Assembly: GCA_016858145.1 (NCBI GenBank)
Contig: JAEHOE010000065.1
Span: 62,001 to 126,000, forward strand
Reading direction: 5' to 3'
Length of the DNA: 64,000 bases
DNA from: Edaphochlamys debaryana
Taxonomy: Eukaryota; Chlorophyta; Chlorophyceae; Chlamydomonadales
Under the pieces are notes generated by a model. It searched no databases. It saw only the letters and a program-made list of their open reading frames with translations, and was not told the DNA's origin. The translations under genes were made by a program, and so were the position numbers. Positions 1 through 12,600 of the stretch are shown here, one piece after another; position 1 is the first letter of the stretch; each line of letters opens with the position of its first letter.

Positions 1-1484
1 TAGCGTGTACGTGTATACTATCCGTACATGGTATGTGCTGTGGTGGGGTAATTTGGTGTTAAGTAAGGGTATGGGCGGATCGCGAGTCATTGGTCCTCTG
101 GACTTTCCTATGAAGTGTGCCCATCAGCTCTCGCTCCCTCGTCAGCTTCTGCGGTGTCTTAAACGGGCTCGGCCCTTGCCATGTTGTTCCCTGGGGCCTT
201 GCCGTGAAAGCGCATGTTCCAGCTGAATGGAACCCTGGGCGAGGGGGTCATTGCCCTCTGCTTGCTTGCCCACGCCGCTAGGGTCGCGCACAACGTTACT
301 GCCCTTGCACCCCACACTGACAACACGCCGTGGTGAAGGCCTGGGGGCTATAGCTTGGCAGCACGCACAACTTGCAACTTTCAGTCTAGCCGTTCGCAGG
401 ATGTATCGTCATGAGCAGCCGACCAAGGGGGGCCCGCGTATGGGCACTGCATGGGGCCCTGCTGACCGGGTTCCACCCAAGCAGGGGCACGAGCTCCAGC
501 TCAGAGGCTCTCTGCGAAGAGGTACATACATTAGGCCCGACCCCCTTGCAAGGACCGGACCGTGGTGGTGCGACCACACTTTATCAGAACCAGCACCCCA
601 GGGCCGAGGGCCTGCCCGGCCACTCGAGGCCCCCGCTCTGGCTGCCCGCCGTGCCATGAGATCGCATTGCGTGGCGGGGTCTCGGCCCCCGAATGGCGGC
701 GGATGTGTTACGCGCTGCTGCGACCTCTATTCGCCTCGGCACGCTGGCAGCCGTGCGTAGGCCGTATGTGGCCCGGTGAAGGTCTCTGCCTAACGAAGGT
801 GCGCTGGCCCTTATTGGTACGTGCCGTCCTGTGCCGCGAGAGGATGGAGAAATGGACGGAGCGTGACGGAGCAGGGCAAGCTGCTGAGCAAGCACGAGCG
901 AGCTGGAGTAGCCGAACTGCGTCCATCTGCAGGGTTACGCATTCGGCGCCGGCAAAGCAATCCCGGCCTTGTGCCGATGGCCACCTCGCTCATGATGATG
1001 GAGCGGCCGGGGACGAACCGGCACACTATGAAACGGCCCACCTCTAGCGGCTCCCCTTGAACCCTTGTCCTGCCAGCTTGTGCTGTTACTTTATGTGCCC
1101 CCGACGCGAAGACAACACAACGAAGACCCGCGCGTGGCGTCAGGCGGAAGCTTGCGCGGGCGTACGGGCACGCCAAACGGGCGAGCGACTCGCACGCATG
1201 GGGCGGGCGGGTGCGTGGGCGAACGAGTCGAGCAGCGCCGCTATATAGCATACACACACAGTGCGTGCTTGACCGCGCTGCTTGTATCTCCGCAAGGCTC
1301 GCCGCGAGTACTCAGGACAAGCCAAACCGTTCCAGACACGTTCCTCTGCTCTGTTCCTCTGCAAAATAGCATCACAGTAGCTAAACCCATCAGGGGTGCA
1401 CTCACACGCCAGTAGAGAAGGCCGCAGAGGAAAGGCGACGAACTTGCCCCGTCTGCTAAGCCATCGGCTGCGGCTGCGCACAAC
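1..1484. other. Upstream region without a recognised gene
   Basis: No open frame here shows splice-consistent continuation or a recognisable domain. The open frames on both strands are short, overlap each other and have random-looking composition. The last part of the stretch should hold the promoter and 5' UTR of the secreted-protein gene that starts at 1485. The rest could be the end of a neighbouring gene lying outside the window. Confidence 0.5.
1242..1248 (+). promoter_or_regulatory. Possible TATA box of the secreted-protein gene
   Basis: TATATAG lies about 240 nt upstream of the ATG at 1485, in an otherwise GC-rich stretch, followed by a CA-rich run. The position suits a core promoter with a long 5' UTR, which is common in volvocine algae. 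No transcription start is known, so this is inference. Confidence 0.3.
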
Positions 1485-4350
1485 ATGCGACAACTACAGG
1501 CCGCCATTGCTGCCTCCCTCGTGTTGCTGCTCGCGGGCGGGTGAGTGTTTGGCTCCTACCTAAGTCATGGCCGCCCGCCCACATACAGCAGTGGCTCGCG
1601 TCAGGCTATCGTGCATAGCTGTAATGCAATACAAGTGACTGTCCACCGGTCCCTGGCGTAGTCCGCAGCCGTCGTCGAGTGCCTGCCTCAGTGCATTTTC
1701 GCATGAAGCCCTGCCTCTGTGCACTCAGCTCCTGGACCCTAGCCCCGTGCAGCCATGCCTTCAACTCAGCTCGCTCATAACTCGCGGCTAACGACGGCAG
1801 CGGTTGAAACCGGACCTTTCCACACGCCGTCACCCGCTCCCCCGCCCCCTCCTGCTCTCCCTCTTTCTCGCCTCGTTCTTCTCTGGACCCCCTCCTGCTC
1901 CCCCCACACACTTACCCCCAATCGCCTCCACGCCCTGACCTCACTCTGTCCTCCAGGGCTGCAGCCTGCAGCGAGATGTGCATCGAACTGTACGTCGCTG
2001 CTAGCGGCGGCGCGAGCCCATCGACCGTGGGGGAGCGCGAGGTCACCGCTCTCAACTACTTCAAGAGCTCCCTGGTTCCAGACCTGGGCCTGACCAGCTC
2101 GCTAGCGACGCTGCTAAGGCGCGATGCAAGCAGCTGGAGGACGGATCGTTTTGACATCATTCTGGGCCACCCGGGACACGGCGATGGCGACAAGTACGAC
2201 TCCTACGTGTTCCTGACGGTAGGGTTGGGGAGCGGAGGCGCTGTAACTCTGGCAGTGGGGTGGGGTGCAGGGGGGTGAGCCAAACACAGGTTGGGTGATG
2301 GCGGCTCTGGGCTTCTCACCGAGAGGTCTCTAGCGCAGGGATCGTTCTGGCCCCGACGGGCTGGCCCGTCCCTCTCTGACCAAACCATTCCGCCCTGCCA
2401 ATTGCCCACCCCTGGCCGGCCCTGCCCTGCCCTGCCCTCAGATATGCGGCCCGGTGTCTTCGGGCGTGGGTCCTGAGCTCGCCAAGGCCCTCAAGTTGGA
2501 AAGCTGGAAGGGCAAGACCCCGCTGGAAAGCCACATGCAGGCCATCTCAGGATACAAGGACGCGCCCCGTACCTCATGCTTCCGATTCAATCTTGACGTT
2601 TACTCAAAGGACAGCGATATTCAGTGCTCCGCTGACTGGAGCAAGCACGTGTGCTCTACCCCGTCCCCCTCGCCGCCGCGCCGCTCGCCGCCCTCCCCCC
2701 GCAAGGCACCGCCCTCCCCCCGGAAAGCCCCTCCCTCGCCCCGCAAGTCGTCCCCTCCCCCCAGCAACCCCTCGCCACGCAAGTCGCCGCCCTCCCCCCG
2801 CAAGTCCCCCTCGCCCCCCAAGTCGCCGCCCCCCGCCGGCGCGTCTTGTACGAAGCAGTGCTTGCTCTGGCGTTTCTCAGCCGAGTCGTCCGTGGCTTCC
2901 CTGGAGTGCACAAAGGCCGAGAGCTACTTCCGCAACAAGTTCGTCCCCGACCTGCAGCGGAGCCTGGGGTCCACCAGCCTGGGCTCCCAACTCGCCAAGG
3001 ACGCAGCGAAATGGGCCGTGTCGGACTGCAGCTTGGCAATCGGGGATGACTTCCATGCCGGTATTGCGACGTACATTACGCAGCTGGAGGTGAGCGCGTG
3101 TACGGGTGTGCTTGGAGGGGCGGGGGGGGGGGAGCATGGGGAAGGGGAGGGAGGGCGTTCGCATGCGGATCTGGGGTCACTTGTGGGGGAAGGCTCTGGT
3201 GATCCTGGCGCAGGTCTGGAGCAGAGCGGGTAGCTGCTGGGAGGAGGGCTAGGGGACGGGGTGAATATCGCATGTGCAGGGGTCCTGCACCCCGCGCCCC
3301 TCAAGCACCCATTCCCCCAGCTCCTGCCGCCCTTCAGCGTCCGCGCCACGCCCTCCCCTCTTACTTTTCCCTCAGATCTGCGGCCCCGTCTCTTCAAGCG
3401 TGGGGCCGGCAGTCGCCAAGGCTCTGTCAAATACCAACTGGCGGGGCGTCAGCTCACTGTCAGCCCACGGCTGGGCCATCACGGGCTTCCGACCCGAGGC
3501 CGCTGACTCATGCGTCCTCGCAAGCCTCGAGGCCTACGGAATGGATGCGAAGGGCAGCAAGGGGCTGTGCTCGGCCTCCTGGAGTGCGCGCTGCTATGAC
3601 GTACTGAGTGGCAACACGGGGAACGAAAGTCCACCGACCGCCAAACCGTCGCCACGCAAGTCGCCGCCCTCGCCCCGCAAGTCCCCCTCGCCCCCCAAGT
3701 CGCCGCCCCCAACCCCGCCCGCCTGCACCAAGCAGTGCATTGCCTGGCGCTTCTCCGCTGAATCCGCCATGTCAGCCATTGACATCCCCGAGTGCTCACC
3801 CGCGGAAACGTATTTTCGAAACTTCTTTGTCCCCGATGTTCAGCGCAGCCTGGGGCCCAGCCTGGGCCCCCTCTTCGCCACCAACGCCCAGGACTGGCGC
3901 ATCGAGGATTGTTCTCTTGCTATCGGTGACGACTTTGAGAACGGGATCGCGACGTACATCGTGGAGCTACTGGTGAGCTGGCCTGCTTGCGGCTTGGGGT
4001 CGTGGGGTCACCAGGGGATAAGGGAGGGCAGCTTGGGGTCGTGTACGACATGACCAACCTTGAGCGGCATTGGCCGCCGTCTTCCCACCCCCGCTCCCTT
4101 GCAGATGTGCGGTCCCGTACACTCCGCTGGCGTGGGACCCGCCCTCGCCAATGCTCTCAGCGAAGGCAACTGGAATGGCGCGAGGTCGTTGAAGAGCCAC
4201 GGCTGGGCCATCACGGGATTCGAACCGTCGGCGAATGACTCATGCGTTCGCTCCAGCATTGAGGCCTACGGTGTCGATGAGAAGGGCGACAAGGGGCTGT
4301 GCTCCGCCGTGTACGACGCTACTTGCGTCAACACCAAGAAGAAGCCATAA
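1485..4350 (+). CDS. Secreted modular protein with three Cys-domain repeats and Ser-Pro-rich linkers
   Basis: The model has five exons: 1485-1540, 1957-2218, 2442-3089, 3376-3972 and 4105-4350, giving about 602 aa. The first exon encodes a signal peptide (MRQLQAAIAASLVLLL, then small residues to AAACS), so the protein should enter the secretory pathway. Three tandem modules follow. Modules 2 and 3 open with CTKQC-WRFSAES and contain YFRN-FVPD-QRSLG and DCSLAIGDDF-GIATYI; module 1 opens with CSEMCIEL. After a phase-0 intron each module continues with [IM]CGPV...VGP..A.AL, a Gly/Trp stretch and KGLCSA. Modules 1-2 and 2-3 are joined by linkers of SPPSPRK repeats, the kind that is hydroxylated and glycosylated in volvocine wall and matrix proteins. 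I do not recognise the Cys domain, and it lacks the usual pherophorin cysteine pattern. A cell-wall or extracellular-matrix role is inferred from the linkers and signal peptide. The intron falls at the same place in all three modules, so the gene grew by exon duplication. Confidence 0.85.
2656..2840 (+). repeat. SPPSPRK-type proline-rich linker repeat, first copy
   Basis: This is an imperfect tandem repeat coding for Ser-Pro-Pro-Ser-Pro-Arg-Lys units between the first and second Cys modules. A shorter copy at about 3640-3715 joins the second and third modules. Such Ser-Pro blocks are the usual hydroxyproline and O-glycosylation substrates in volvocine extracellular proteins. Regular Arg-Lys in each unit gives the linker a positive charge. 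Confidence 0.8.
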
Positions 4351-6788
4351 GGAGAAGTCCTGCACAAGGATGCGTAACCTTTGGCACCCGCTGCAAGTAA
4401 GGATGCGTGGTGGGGCCGGGCACCGCCGTGAGGGCAACAAAACTCCCGCCCGGAACCCGGTACCTGCGCCGTTGCTGAAACTGTGATGCTCCTGCCTGCA
4501 ATGGCCCGTGTCTGAGACATGGGGCGCTTTGACGTGGGGAGCTGCTGGCCTGCCGCGGCTGCGTTGTGGCATGGGCGCGAGCGAGATGGCTCTAAATGCA
4601 GACTGCAGAGGCAGGGTGTTCTCGAGGCGGCACCGGCTGACGTGCATGTGAACAGGCAAATTGTGAGCTTGTACAGACGATAGGCAGGCATACACACATG
4701 CTGGGGAGGGTGATCGTATAGTGAACGTACGTGCGCTCTGGGCTGAGGGGTAGGACACTTATGTCGTGAGGTGCCTGGTGGTGTGGCTGGTGGGCCACTA
4801 GACACTGAGGCGCCCGGCCGCAAGGGCACTGCCCCATGTGGCGTGCGGTATGGGTCTCTCGAGGGTGCATTGTTTGCATTGCGATATACGGGCGTACGGC
4901 ATGGTGGTTGAGCGTTTGGTTTTGCGTGCGTGACGCATGATTCTGCATGATGTGCATCATCATGCATGCGCGTGCGCGCATGCGGCTTGACTGCAAAGTG
5001 TTCAAGGTAGCAAAGCAGGACATGAGCTTGAAGCCGTTTCAGAGGGAGTTGCACCAGCATCAGTTGCGCGCTGTCTTCATGCCTTGTTGTGTTGTTGCTG
5101 CTTTATACCACTTCACATGGGCGCTTGGCCCTGTTCAGACCTTAGCAGCATATGTGGACGTGGAGGGTCACCACCGCAAAGGCCGCAGACGCAGAGATGT
5201 GGCGAAGTATGCTGGGAATGATGACCATGACGCAATCCCTTTGATTACAAGTGCCTTGAATAAAGGGGATGTTTGGATCAGATGCACCGCTCTTAGTTGC
5301 ATCAGAAGGCTCGGGAGGGGCCGGCCAACTAAACACGTGCCCCCCAACAGGCTGTGTACAGCAATGTCTCTCTCGCCCCGGCCTTAAGACACTTTCTCCT
5401 TCGGGCCACACTACGGCCAGGCCCTGCCTGCAAGTTCAGAGCACCTTCCCACCACACATATGCCGTGCACCTCAGAATAGGCCAGCCCCTCTTTCGGGCG
5501 GCGAGTCAGTAATGAAGCATGAGGCCCTTACAAATCAACGCTTGTGGCCCTGGGCAAACATGTGTTGTCCTCCTCCTCAAGCCTCTGATACTATGATGTA
5601 GGAATCGAGCAGGTTCTGAAGGATCGAAACGTCAACGCCTCGGCCTCCTTGGCAACGAAGGGCAAGGGCCTGGCTTCCGCCACTTTAGGCAAAAGAAGCG
5701 AATGCCCCCTATTATCCCTTGAATTATGGAACCCATAGCCAGCACAAGAAGGCAAACGGGCGGAAGCCCGTCAACGCTAGCAGGCCGCAGGAGTGCCACC
5801 AGGCGCCTGCTTACGCCGTGCCGTAAACAGGCCCCGGCGTTGACCACTACCGCAAGCACACGGTGCAGCCGTTAGGACATGCTCAGAAGGTTGCATGTTG
5901 GCACAAAGCACGGTCTTAGCACATGCCCTTGTCCATCCTCGCCTCATACAGCTGCAAAGCAGATTAACTGATTGACCCGAGCATCCAGCCGCCAATGCCG
6001 CGAGCTTCCATGCAATATTGTGCTAACGACCGCAAGCTACCCCGAAGCAGGCAGCCTCGCAAGTTAAGTCAGTCCTTTGCGGCACTAGCCATGCGCCTGC
6101 CTTGTATGCGTAACTTCACTCCACACTCCACACGTCCTTCTTCCACACCCTCCATAAGACCATAACGCACCATACTGACACCCACACCCGGCAACAGGCA
6201 TGGGAACACAGACGCCATCAAGACAATTCACGGCAGCCCACTTGGTGAAATGCAGCAATTCCCTCGGTCCAATTCTCTCGACCCCCTACCGCGCGTCCCC
6301 GCCAACTTCCCTTCTTAGAACACAAGCCCACCCCTCAACCCAAGACCCACGCCCAGATGAAGCCGTAAAAGTAGTTGATGTGCTGGTTCGAGGCTTGCTT
6401 AGCTCCCTAGCTTCCCTGCCCTAGGCAGACGGGCTTGCGGTACCTGTCTCTCCGGCATTGCCTGTTGCCCAGTGACTAATGCAGCAATGGCCGACTTACC
6501 ACCAACCAAACTCGTGTAACTTTGTACCCTACAACCGCCTTGCCATGCCTGGACTTCTCAGTCCGGTGACCTCTTGATACAGCAACGACGGCCCTCAACG
6601 CTTTTCGAACCTCGGCCCCAGCTGCCGCACCCCTGGGAAGCCTCAAAACGGGCGGTCTCACCTTGTTGCCCTCACCTCCTGCAAGGCCGCCTCTGCCCGT
6701 CTCCTTCTCGCCTGCCTCTGCCGCACGGTCTCCAAGCGGCCGCCAGCCCACCCGCTGGAGCGCATCAACCGCCAACCGCCAACGGCCG
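4351..6788. other. Intergenic region between convergent genes
   Basis: This 2.4-kb stretch separates the stop of the secreted-protein gene from the stop of the SET-domain gene, so it should hold both 3' UTRs. No coding region is convincing. TGTAA, the green-algal polyadenylation signal, occurs on the minus strand at 5532-5528 and 5249-5245 and would suit the SET gene. I found no plus-strand TGTAA near 4350; the first I saw is at 6515-6519. Confidence 0.5.
5528..5532 (-). terminator. Possible TGTAA polyadenylation signal of the SET-domain gene
   Basis: The plus strand reads TTACA, giving TGTAA on the minus strand about 1.26 kb past the SET-gene stop codon. TGTAA is the standard green-algal polyadenylation signal. 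It is the first such motif I see downstream of the stop, and another lies at 5249-5245. The implied 3' UTR is long but possible. Confidence 0.3.
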
Positions 6789-9662
6789 CTACAGGTAGCG
6801 CCTGCACCTCGGCGCCCCGCAGCGGCACATGAGCAGCTCGGCGCCGGCCTCAGCCGCCGCCTGCTCGAGCACGTGCTCCGGCAGGCCCTGTACGGCAGAG
6901 TACGGCAACAGCAGCCGGAGGTCAGTACGGCAGACTCAGGGTCAGTGCATCAGCATGGATCTAGCAAGGCACAACACGGTGGGCGCGGTAGTCACCGAAC
7001 CCTGCCTTATCGCCCCAACGCTTCCTGCCAGCCCTCACCTTGAAGGCGTCTAGGCACAGCGACGAGCTGAGAGGCGGAGGAATGGAGGAGGCGGGGAAAG
7101 GAGAGTGACCGGGGCAGGTCAGTAACCAGTCTGGCGACAGCCGCAGAGGTTGGAACCGCGAGGCAGGCTCTTCGCAGCGGTGGAGCGCGGGCCTCGCTGT
7201 CCGCGCCGTGCTCGGAGTGCTTCGCGCCGCTTGCCCCACCTCTGGTTCCTGTCCTGCCCCTATCCCCGCTCCCGCATCGGCATCCGCATCCGGCCCGCAC
7301 GCACCTCAGCTTGTAGTCGTACGTGAGCTCGGTGCCCGGCGTCATCTCAGAGAGGGAGAAGAGGAAGATGCGGCGCTGGCCCGCAATGGAGACCGCGCGG
7401 GCGGCGCAGTTGGGCCTAGGGAGCGGGCAAGGGAGGAGCGGGCAAGGAAAGATGAAGGGGCGCGGCGACCTCAGCGCGCGTTCCAACAAGACCGGGTCAG
7501 CAACACAACTCTGGGGAGGCCCCCGCCGCGCTCGTCACGCTCCCGCACATGCACGACTGCCGTACGAATCCGTACGACTCACGTGCACGAGTGGTTGACG
7601 AAGCGCATGATGTTGCCCGAGTGCGTGGCGTCCAGTACGACGGGCTCCATGTCGGACGGGGCGACGCCGCTGGGGTGGAACAGGTAGCAGTCCAGGCCCG
7701 AGGCCGCGTAACTGAGGGTGGGCGGGCGTGCGAAGCGATCAGGAAATGCAGGCAACACCAGTCAGCGCGCTCGGCACCATCTCGGTGCACCCAGCGGTCA
7801 GGAAATGCAAGCAAACACGAGCACACCAGCGGCCTCACGCCGCGACAGCCGCAGTCGCAGCCCGGAACACCAGCTCGCGGCCCGCCGCCGCCCTTGCCGT
7901 CCGCCCTGCATCCGCTCCGCAATCCCGCCGACTGCCAAACCCCTCGCCCATTGCACCCGCCCCTCCCCCGCCCCACCGCTTCTCCCGCAGGTCCGCCACG
8001 GTCGGCCGCACCGCCTCCCCGTGGTACTCCATCAGCAGGCTGTCGGCGGGCACCGTCTGGGCGGCAAACACGCCCATCTGTGCGATTCGGGAACGACGCA
8101 CCACGAACCTACGGGGGTTTGGTTGGATGGGTGGACGGGGATGATAGGGCAAAGGAAGGTGAGGGGGGCACACTGGGCAGAGCGGTCGGGGCTAGACGGC
8201 TAGTGACAGGGGGCGGAAGACAGGCAGGGGCTGGGACCGGACGCTGGGGGGCTGCGTGTGAGGAGAGGAGGTGGCCAGAGGCCGCAACGCTCACCGCGTG
8301 TGGACCAGGGCCTTGGCCTCACGCAGCGAATTGAGCAGCGTCTCCCCTGACGCCCCCGCCGCACCGCCCTGCCCCGGCGCCCCGCGCTTGAGCCGCACGC
8401 CGGCCGCACCCCCCACCGCCCGGCCCACGGGCGGCAGGAGCGCCGCCGGCACGCGCCGCCCCATGAACCGCCGCTTGGGCGCCGCCGCCGCGGCGGCGGC
8501 AGCGGCAGCCGCCGCCGAGGCCGCCGCGGCGCCGCCGCCAGCGCCGGAGGCGCCAGTGCCAAGGAGCACGAGCGGGCGAGGCGCGCCGGCCTGGGCTGCG
8601 GCCTCCATGGCGGCGGCTGCGCGAGACAGCTCCAGGCCCGGACGTAGCGTCTCGATGGCCGGCGCGGGCTTGTGGCCGTGCTGGCCCAGACGGCTGCGGT
8701 CCACGGGGCGGGACCGGGAGCAGCTGCCCTCCTCGGGCGCAGCGCCCCAGGCGTTGGTGTCAGTGGGGGCGGCGGCGGGTGGCGGCGTGGCGGCGGCGGG
8801 GCTGGGGGTGCCGGTTGAGACGCGCCGCCGGGGCTTGCCGGATGCGACGCGCGGGCGGGGCGCGGAGCGGCGGACGGGCAACTGCGCCTGCAGCAGGGGC
8901 TGTGCCTGGGGCAGCTGCTGCGGCTCCGGCAACGGCGACGGCTGCGGCGGAGGCGGCAGCAGCGACGGCCAGACGCGCTGGGGCAGGCCCTCCGCCGCTG
9001 CCTGCGCTCCCGTGACAACGTCGGCGGTCGGCTCGTCCAACTCCCGCATCGCTGCCTCCGCCGCCGCCGCTGCCTTGGCCATGGCCGCTGCCTCCGCCGC
9101 CGCCGGGTCGGCTGCCGCTGCCGCCGCCTCTTGCTGCCCCGCCGCCGTCGGCTCTTCCGCCACCACCCAGCCCGCCACCTCGACCTCCTCATCGGATGGA
9201 GTCCACAGCTCTCCGAGCGCCTCGTCATCATCCATCACCATCGGATCAATGCCATCCAGATCCCCACCGCCACTGCCGCCAGTCGCCGACGCCGACACGG
9301 ACGCCTGCGGCAGGGCCAGCGGCGCCGTCGGCCTGTCCAGGCCAGCGGCCGCCCAGGTGCGCTTCCGGCTGCCGTCGACGGCGGCGCCGCCAGGCAGCCC
9401 GAATGAGGGCCCCACCAGGGCTGCAGCCGCCGCCGCCAGCATCGAGTCAACGGTCTGCATCGCCTCCGCCGCCGCCGCCGTGGCAGCCGCCGCCGTCGTC
9501 GCGGCGGCGAACGTGACGGGAAACGGCACCGGCCCATCGTACGGCTCCGCCTCGCCGTCGACGATCCGTGCCCAGCGCTTGGGCGGGAGCATGCCAACGT
9601 ACAGAGACCTGTCGACGGCGTGACGGCCGCGCCCGCGCCACCTATCGCCGCCGCGCACGCCC

Positions 9663-9693
<31 letters not shown>

Positions 9694-12600
9694 CGGGCCG
9701 CGGCTGCCGCTGCCGCTGCAGCGGCGCTGGCTCGACGCCGTCGAGGCCCGTCTCTAGATCCATTCCGATGCCCAGACCCAGATCGTCGTCGACGTCGCCG
9801 TCCATGCTCAGGGCCGTGGCGTCGATGTCAAAGGGAAAGTCGTCGTCGTCAAAGGCCGCGGCGGCCGTCTCGGCGCTGGCGGCGGCGGTGGCGGCAGCAG
9901 CGGCGGCGGCAGTGGCGACGGCGGCGGGCGCCGAATCCGATACGGACGACGACATCGCAGCGGCGGTGTTGGTGGCGGCGGCGGCGGCGACGGCAGGCGG
10001 GGGCGGGCCGGGTGACGCCGGGGCGGCGTGTTGCGGCACGGCGGCGGCGATGGGGTTCGTCTCGGTGACGACGGGAGCGGGCTGGGGCGCGGGCACGGCG
10101 CCGGAGGACCCCTGCGCTGCGCTGCTGCTGCTGCTCCACGGCCCCGGCTCCGCCACCTCCGCCGGGCCGTGTGGCCGCCCCTCAGCGGCCGCAACCGGCG
10201 GTACCACGAACCCTTGATCCTGCGGCTGCGGCTGCAGGTGCCAGGCCGGCGGCGGGCAAGGCGGCTGCGGGGCCGCAGGTGCGAGTACTGCCTCCGCCGT
10301 GGCTGTTGTGAAGAGGTCAGACACAACCTCAGGCGCATCCGGAGGAGACATCGGGACAAGAGGCTCAGGCGGAGCGCGGGAGTCTTGAGCCACAGGCTGG
10401 AAGGCTTGCGTCAGCGGTTGTTGGGCCGGGTGCGCTTGGTAGGTCGGCGCGTACGGCGGTTGAGGTTGGTTGTCGTACGCAGCGTACGGCGTTCCCGGGC
10501 TGTACGAGCTGGGCGCCGCAGCGGCGGTAGCCGGCGGAGGCGGGCACCAGCTGGGGCTGTACGGCTGCCGGCTGTCGTACTGCGGCGCGCCGTTATGGCT
10601 ATGCGTGCCGTACGGCGCTTGCTGCTCGTGCGCGTACGGGCGTTGGTTGTCGCCGTACCGCGGTTGGTGATAGCCGTACTGGCCCGTCTGCTCGTCCACG
10701 CTGTACGACGGCTGAAGTACATCATGCGGCGGCAGCGGGGGCGACGCCCAGGGCTGCCCGTTTGGCGGCGCATCGACCGTAGGGCTGGCCCCTGTAGCTG
10801 CCGAAACAAAGCCGCCATGCGCCTCATGACCGTACGGCACCTGACCGTACCATCCCGACGAAGATGCGGTCTGGACAGCCGGAGGCGACGCCATGTCATG
10901 CGATGCGTGCGATGCATGCTGCGGCACGCCGCCGTGCGGCGCTTGCGGCGGGAAAGCTGCGGCTGTCGGGGCATGCATCGGCGGCGAAGGGCCCGGCGCG
11001 AGGGGGTCCTGCTGTGGGCCTGGGCCTGGGCTGAGGCCGGGGCCCGGGCTGTACTCCATGCCGTACTGCGGAGACGCGGTGTGACCAGAGTAGGCCCCCG
11101 TCTGCGGGGCCGGGCCTGCCCGACCGGGCGGGGCCGCGGGCCCTACGGCGCACGGGGGCGGGCCGGGCCGCATGGCGTCTGGCATTCTTTGTGCCGCCGA
11201 GGGAGCCCCGGCCGTACCGCGCAAGCCATGCGGCGGGGCTTGGGAGCTGCGCTGCGGTCCAGATGCCCCGCCCTGCGGCTGCAGCCGCGCTGGGGCAGGA
11301 GCCTCGTAGGCCGCCGGCTGAGCACCCGCCGCCGAGGGCGGCTGTACCCACCCGCCTCCGCGCTCCTGCACTTGCCTGCCCGCAGGCCGGGGCTGGGTCG
11401 ACGCCGGCGGCGGGACCTGCCCATGCTCCTGCCGCGCTGGCGGCGCCGGCGGCGCCGGATGCGAGTCCTGCATCTGTAGCGCGTGTGGTCGCCGCTCGAG
11501 CGATGTCGTGCGTCGGTAGGGTCCAGGGGCCGCTGCGCCTCCCGCCTGGGCCTGAGCCTGCGCCTGGGGCTGCGGCGCAAAGCCCGGCTGCGGCCGCCAC
11601 TGCTCCGCCTGTAGCTGCGCATGCTGCGGAGCATGCTGCGGCGCCTGCTGCGGCGCCTGCTGCATCTGAGCCTGGTGCTGCCCCTGGGCCTGCTGCTGCC
11701 CCTGGTGGACCTGTGCCTGCAGCTCCTCCAGAAGCGACTGCCTCCGGCCGGCCTGCTGCGCCTGCTCCTGCGCCTGCCCCTGCAGCACCTGCAGCTCCTC
11801 CTGCAGGGACAGCATCCGACCGGGCTGCTGCACCGGGGCCTGGGCCTGCCGTTGCGCGTGTGCCTCTGTCTGCGGCTGCGCCTGCGGCTGGGCTTGCAGG
11901 TCCTGCACCAGTGACAGCCGGCGACCGAGCTGCTGCGCCGGGGCCTGCGCCTGCCCTTGCGCCTGCGCCTGTGCCTGTACGTGAGCCTGCGCCTGCGCCA
12001 GCTCTTGCAGGAGCGACAGCCGGCGGCTGGGCTGCTGCGCCTGCGCCTGGGCCTCGGCCTGCACCTGGCCCTGGCTCTGCAACATGTGGGTCAACTGCGC
12101 CGCGTGCCGGCGCCGCGCCTGGTCGCGTCGGTCCCATTCCGCCAGCTTCTGCTGCCAGGCGGAATCCAGATCCGAGCGCAGCTTGGACTCGTCTGGATTC
12201 GGCAGCGCGCCGTCGGACCATGCACCGGCGTCGCGCACCGAAGCCGCCCGTGCGAGCGGCGGCGCAGGGGCGGACTTGGCTCCAACGGGCGGTGGCGCAG
12301 GCTGCGAGGCTGCGGCGCCAGAGGCGTGCATGCCCGAAAGGGAAGCCGCACGGCCCATGGCAGGAGCCGGCACCGGCGCCGGCTGCGCCGCTGGCGAGTA
12401 GGCTTGGCCGCAGGGTCCCTGTGAGACGCCAAAGGAGGACACGCGGGCCAGAGCTGGGCCAAAAGCTGCGGCCGTGCCGGCCTGAGCCGCCGGGAAGGAC
12501 GGCCCCGGGACGACATGAGCGTAGCCTTGGGCCTGGGCCTGGTAGCCTTGGGCCTGGGCCTGGGCCTGTGACGCTGCATGGTGCTGCGACTGGGAGGGCA

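Noticed and set aside
1485..4350. Assigning the first gene to the pherophorin family
   Set aside because: The proline-rich linkers fit, but the globular modules lack the pherophorin FPYC.C start and cysteine spacing, so only a descriptive name is justified.
4351..6788. Short open frames on both strands as small genes
   Set aside because: No start context, domain or splice continuation supports them. The position between two stop codons fits 3' UTRs.
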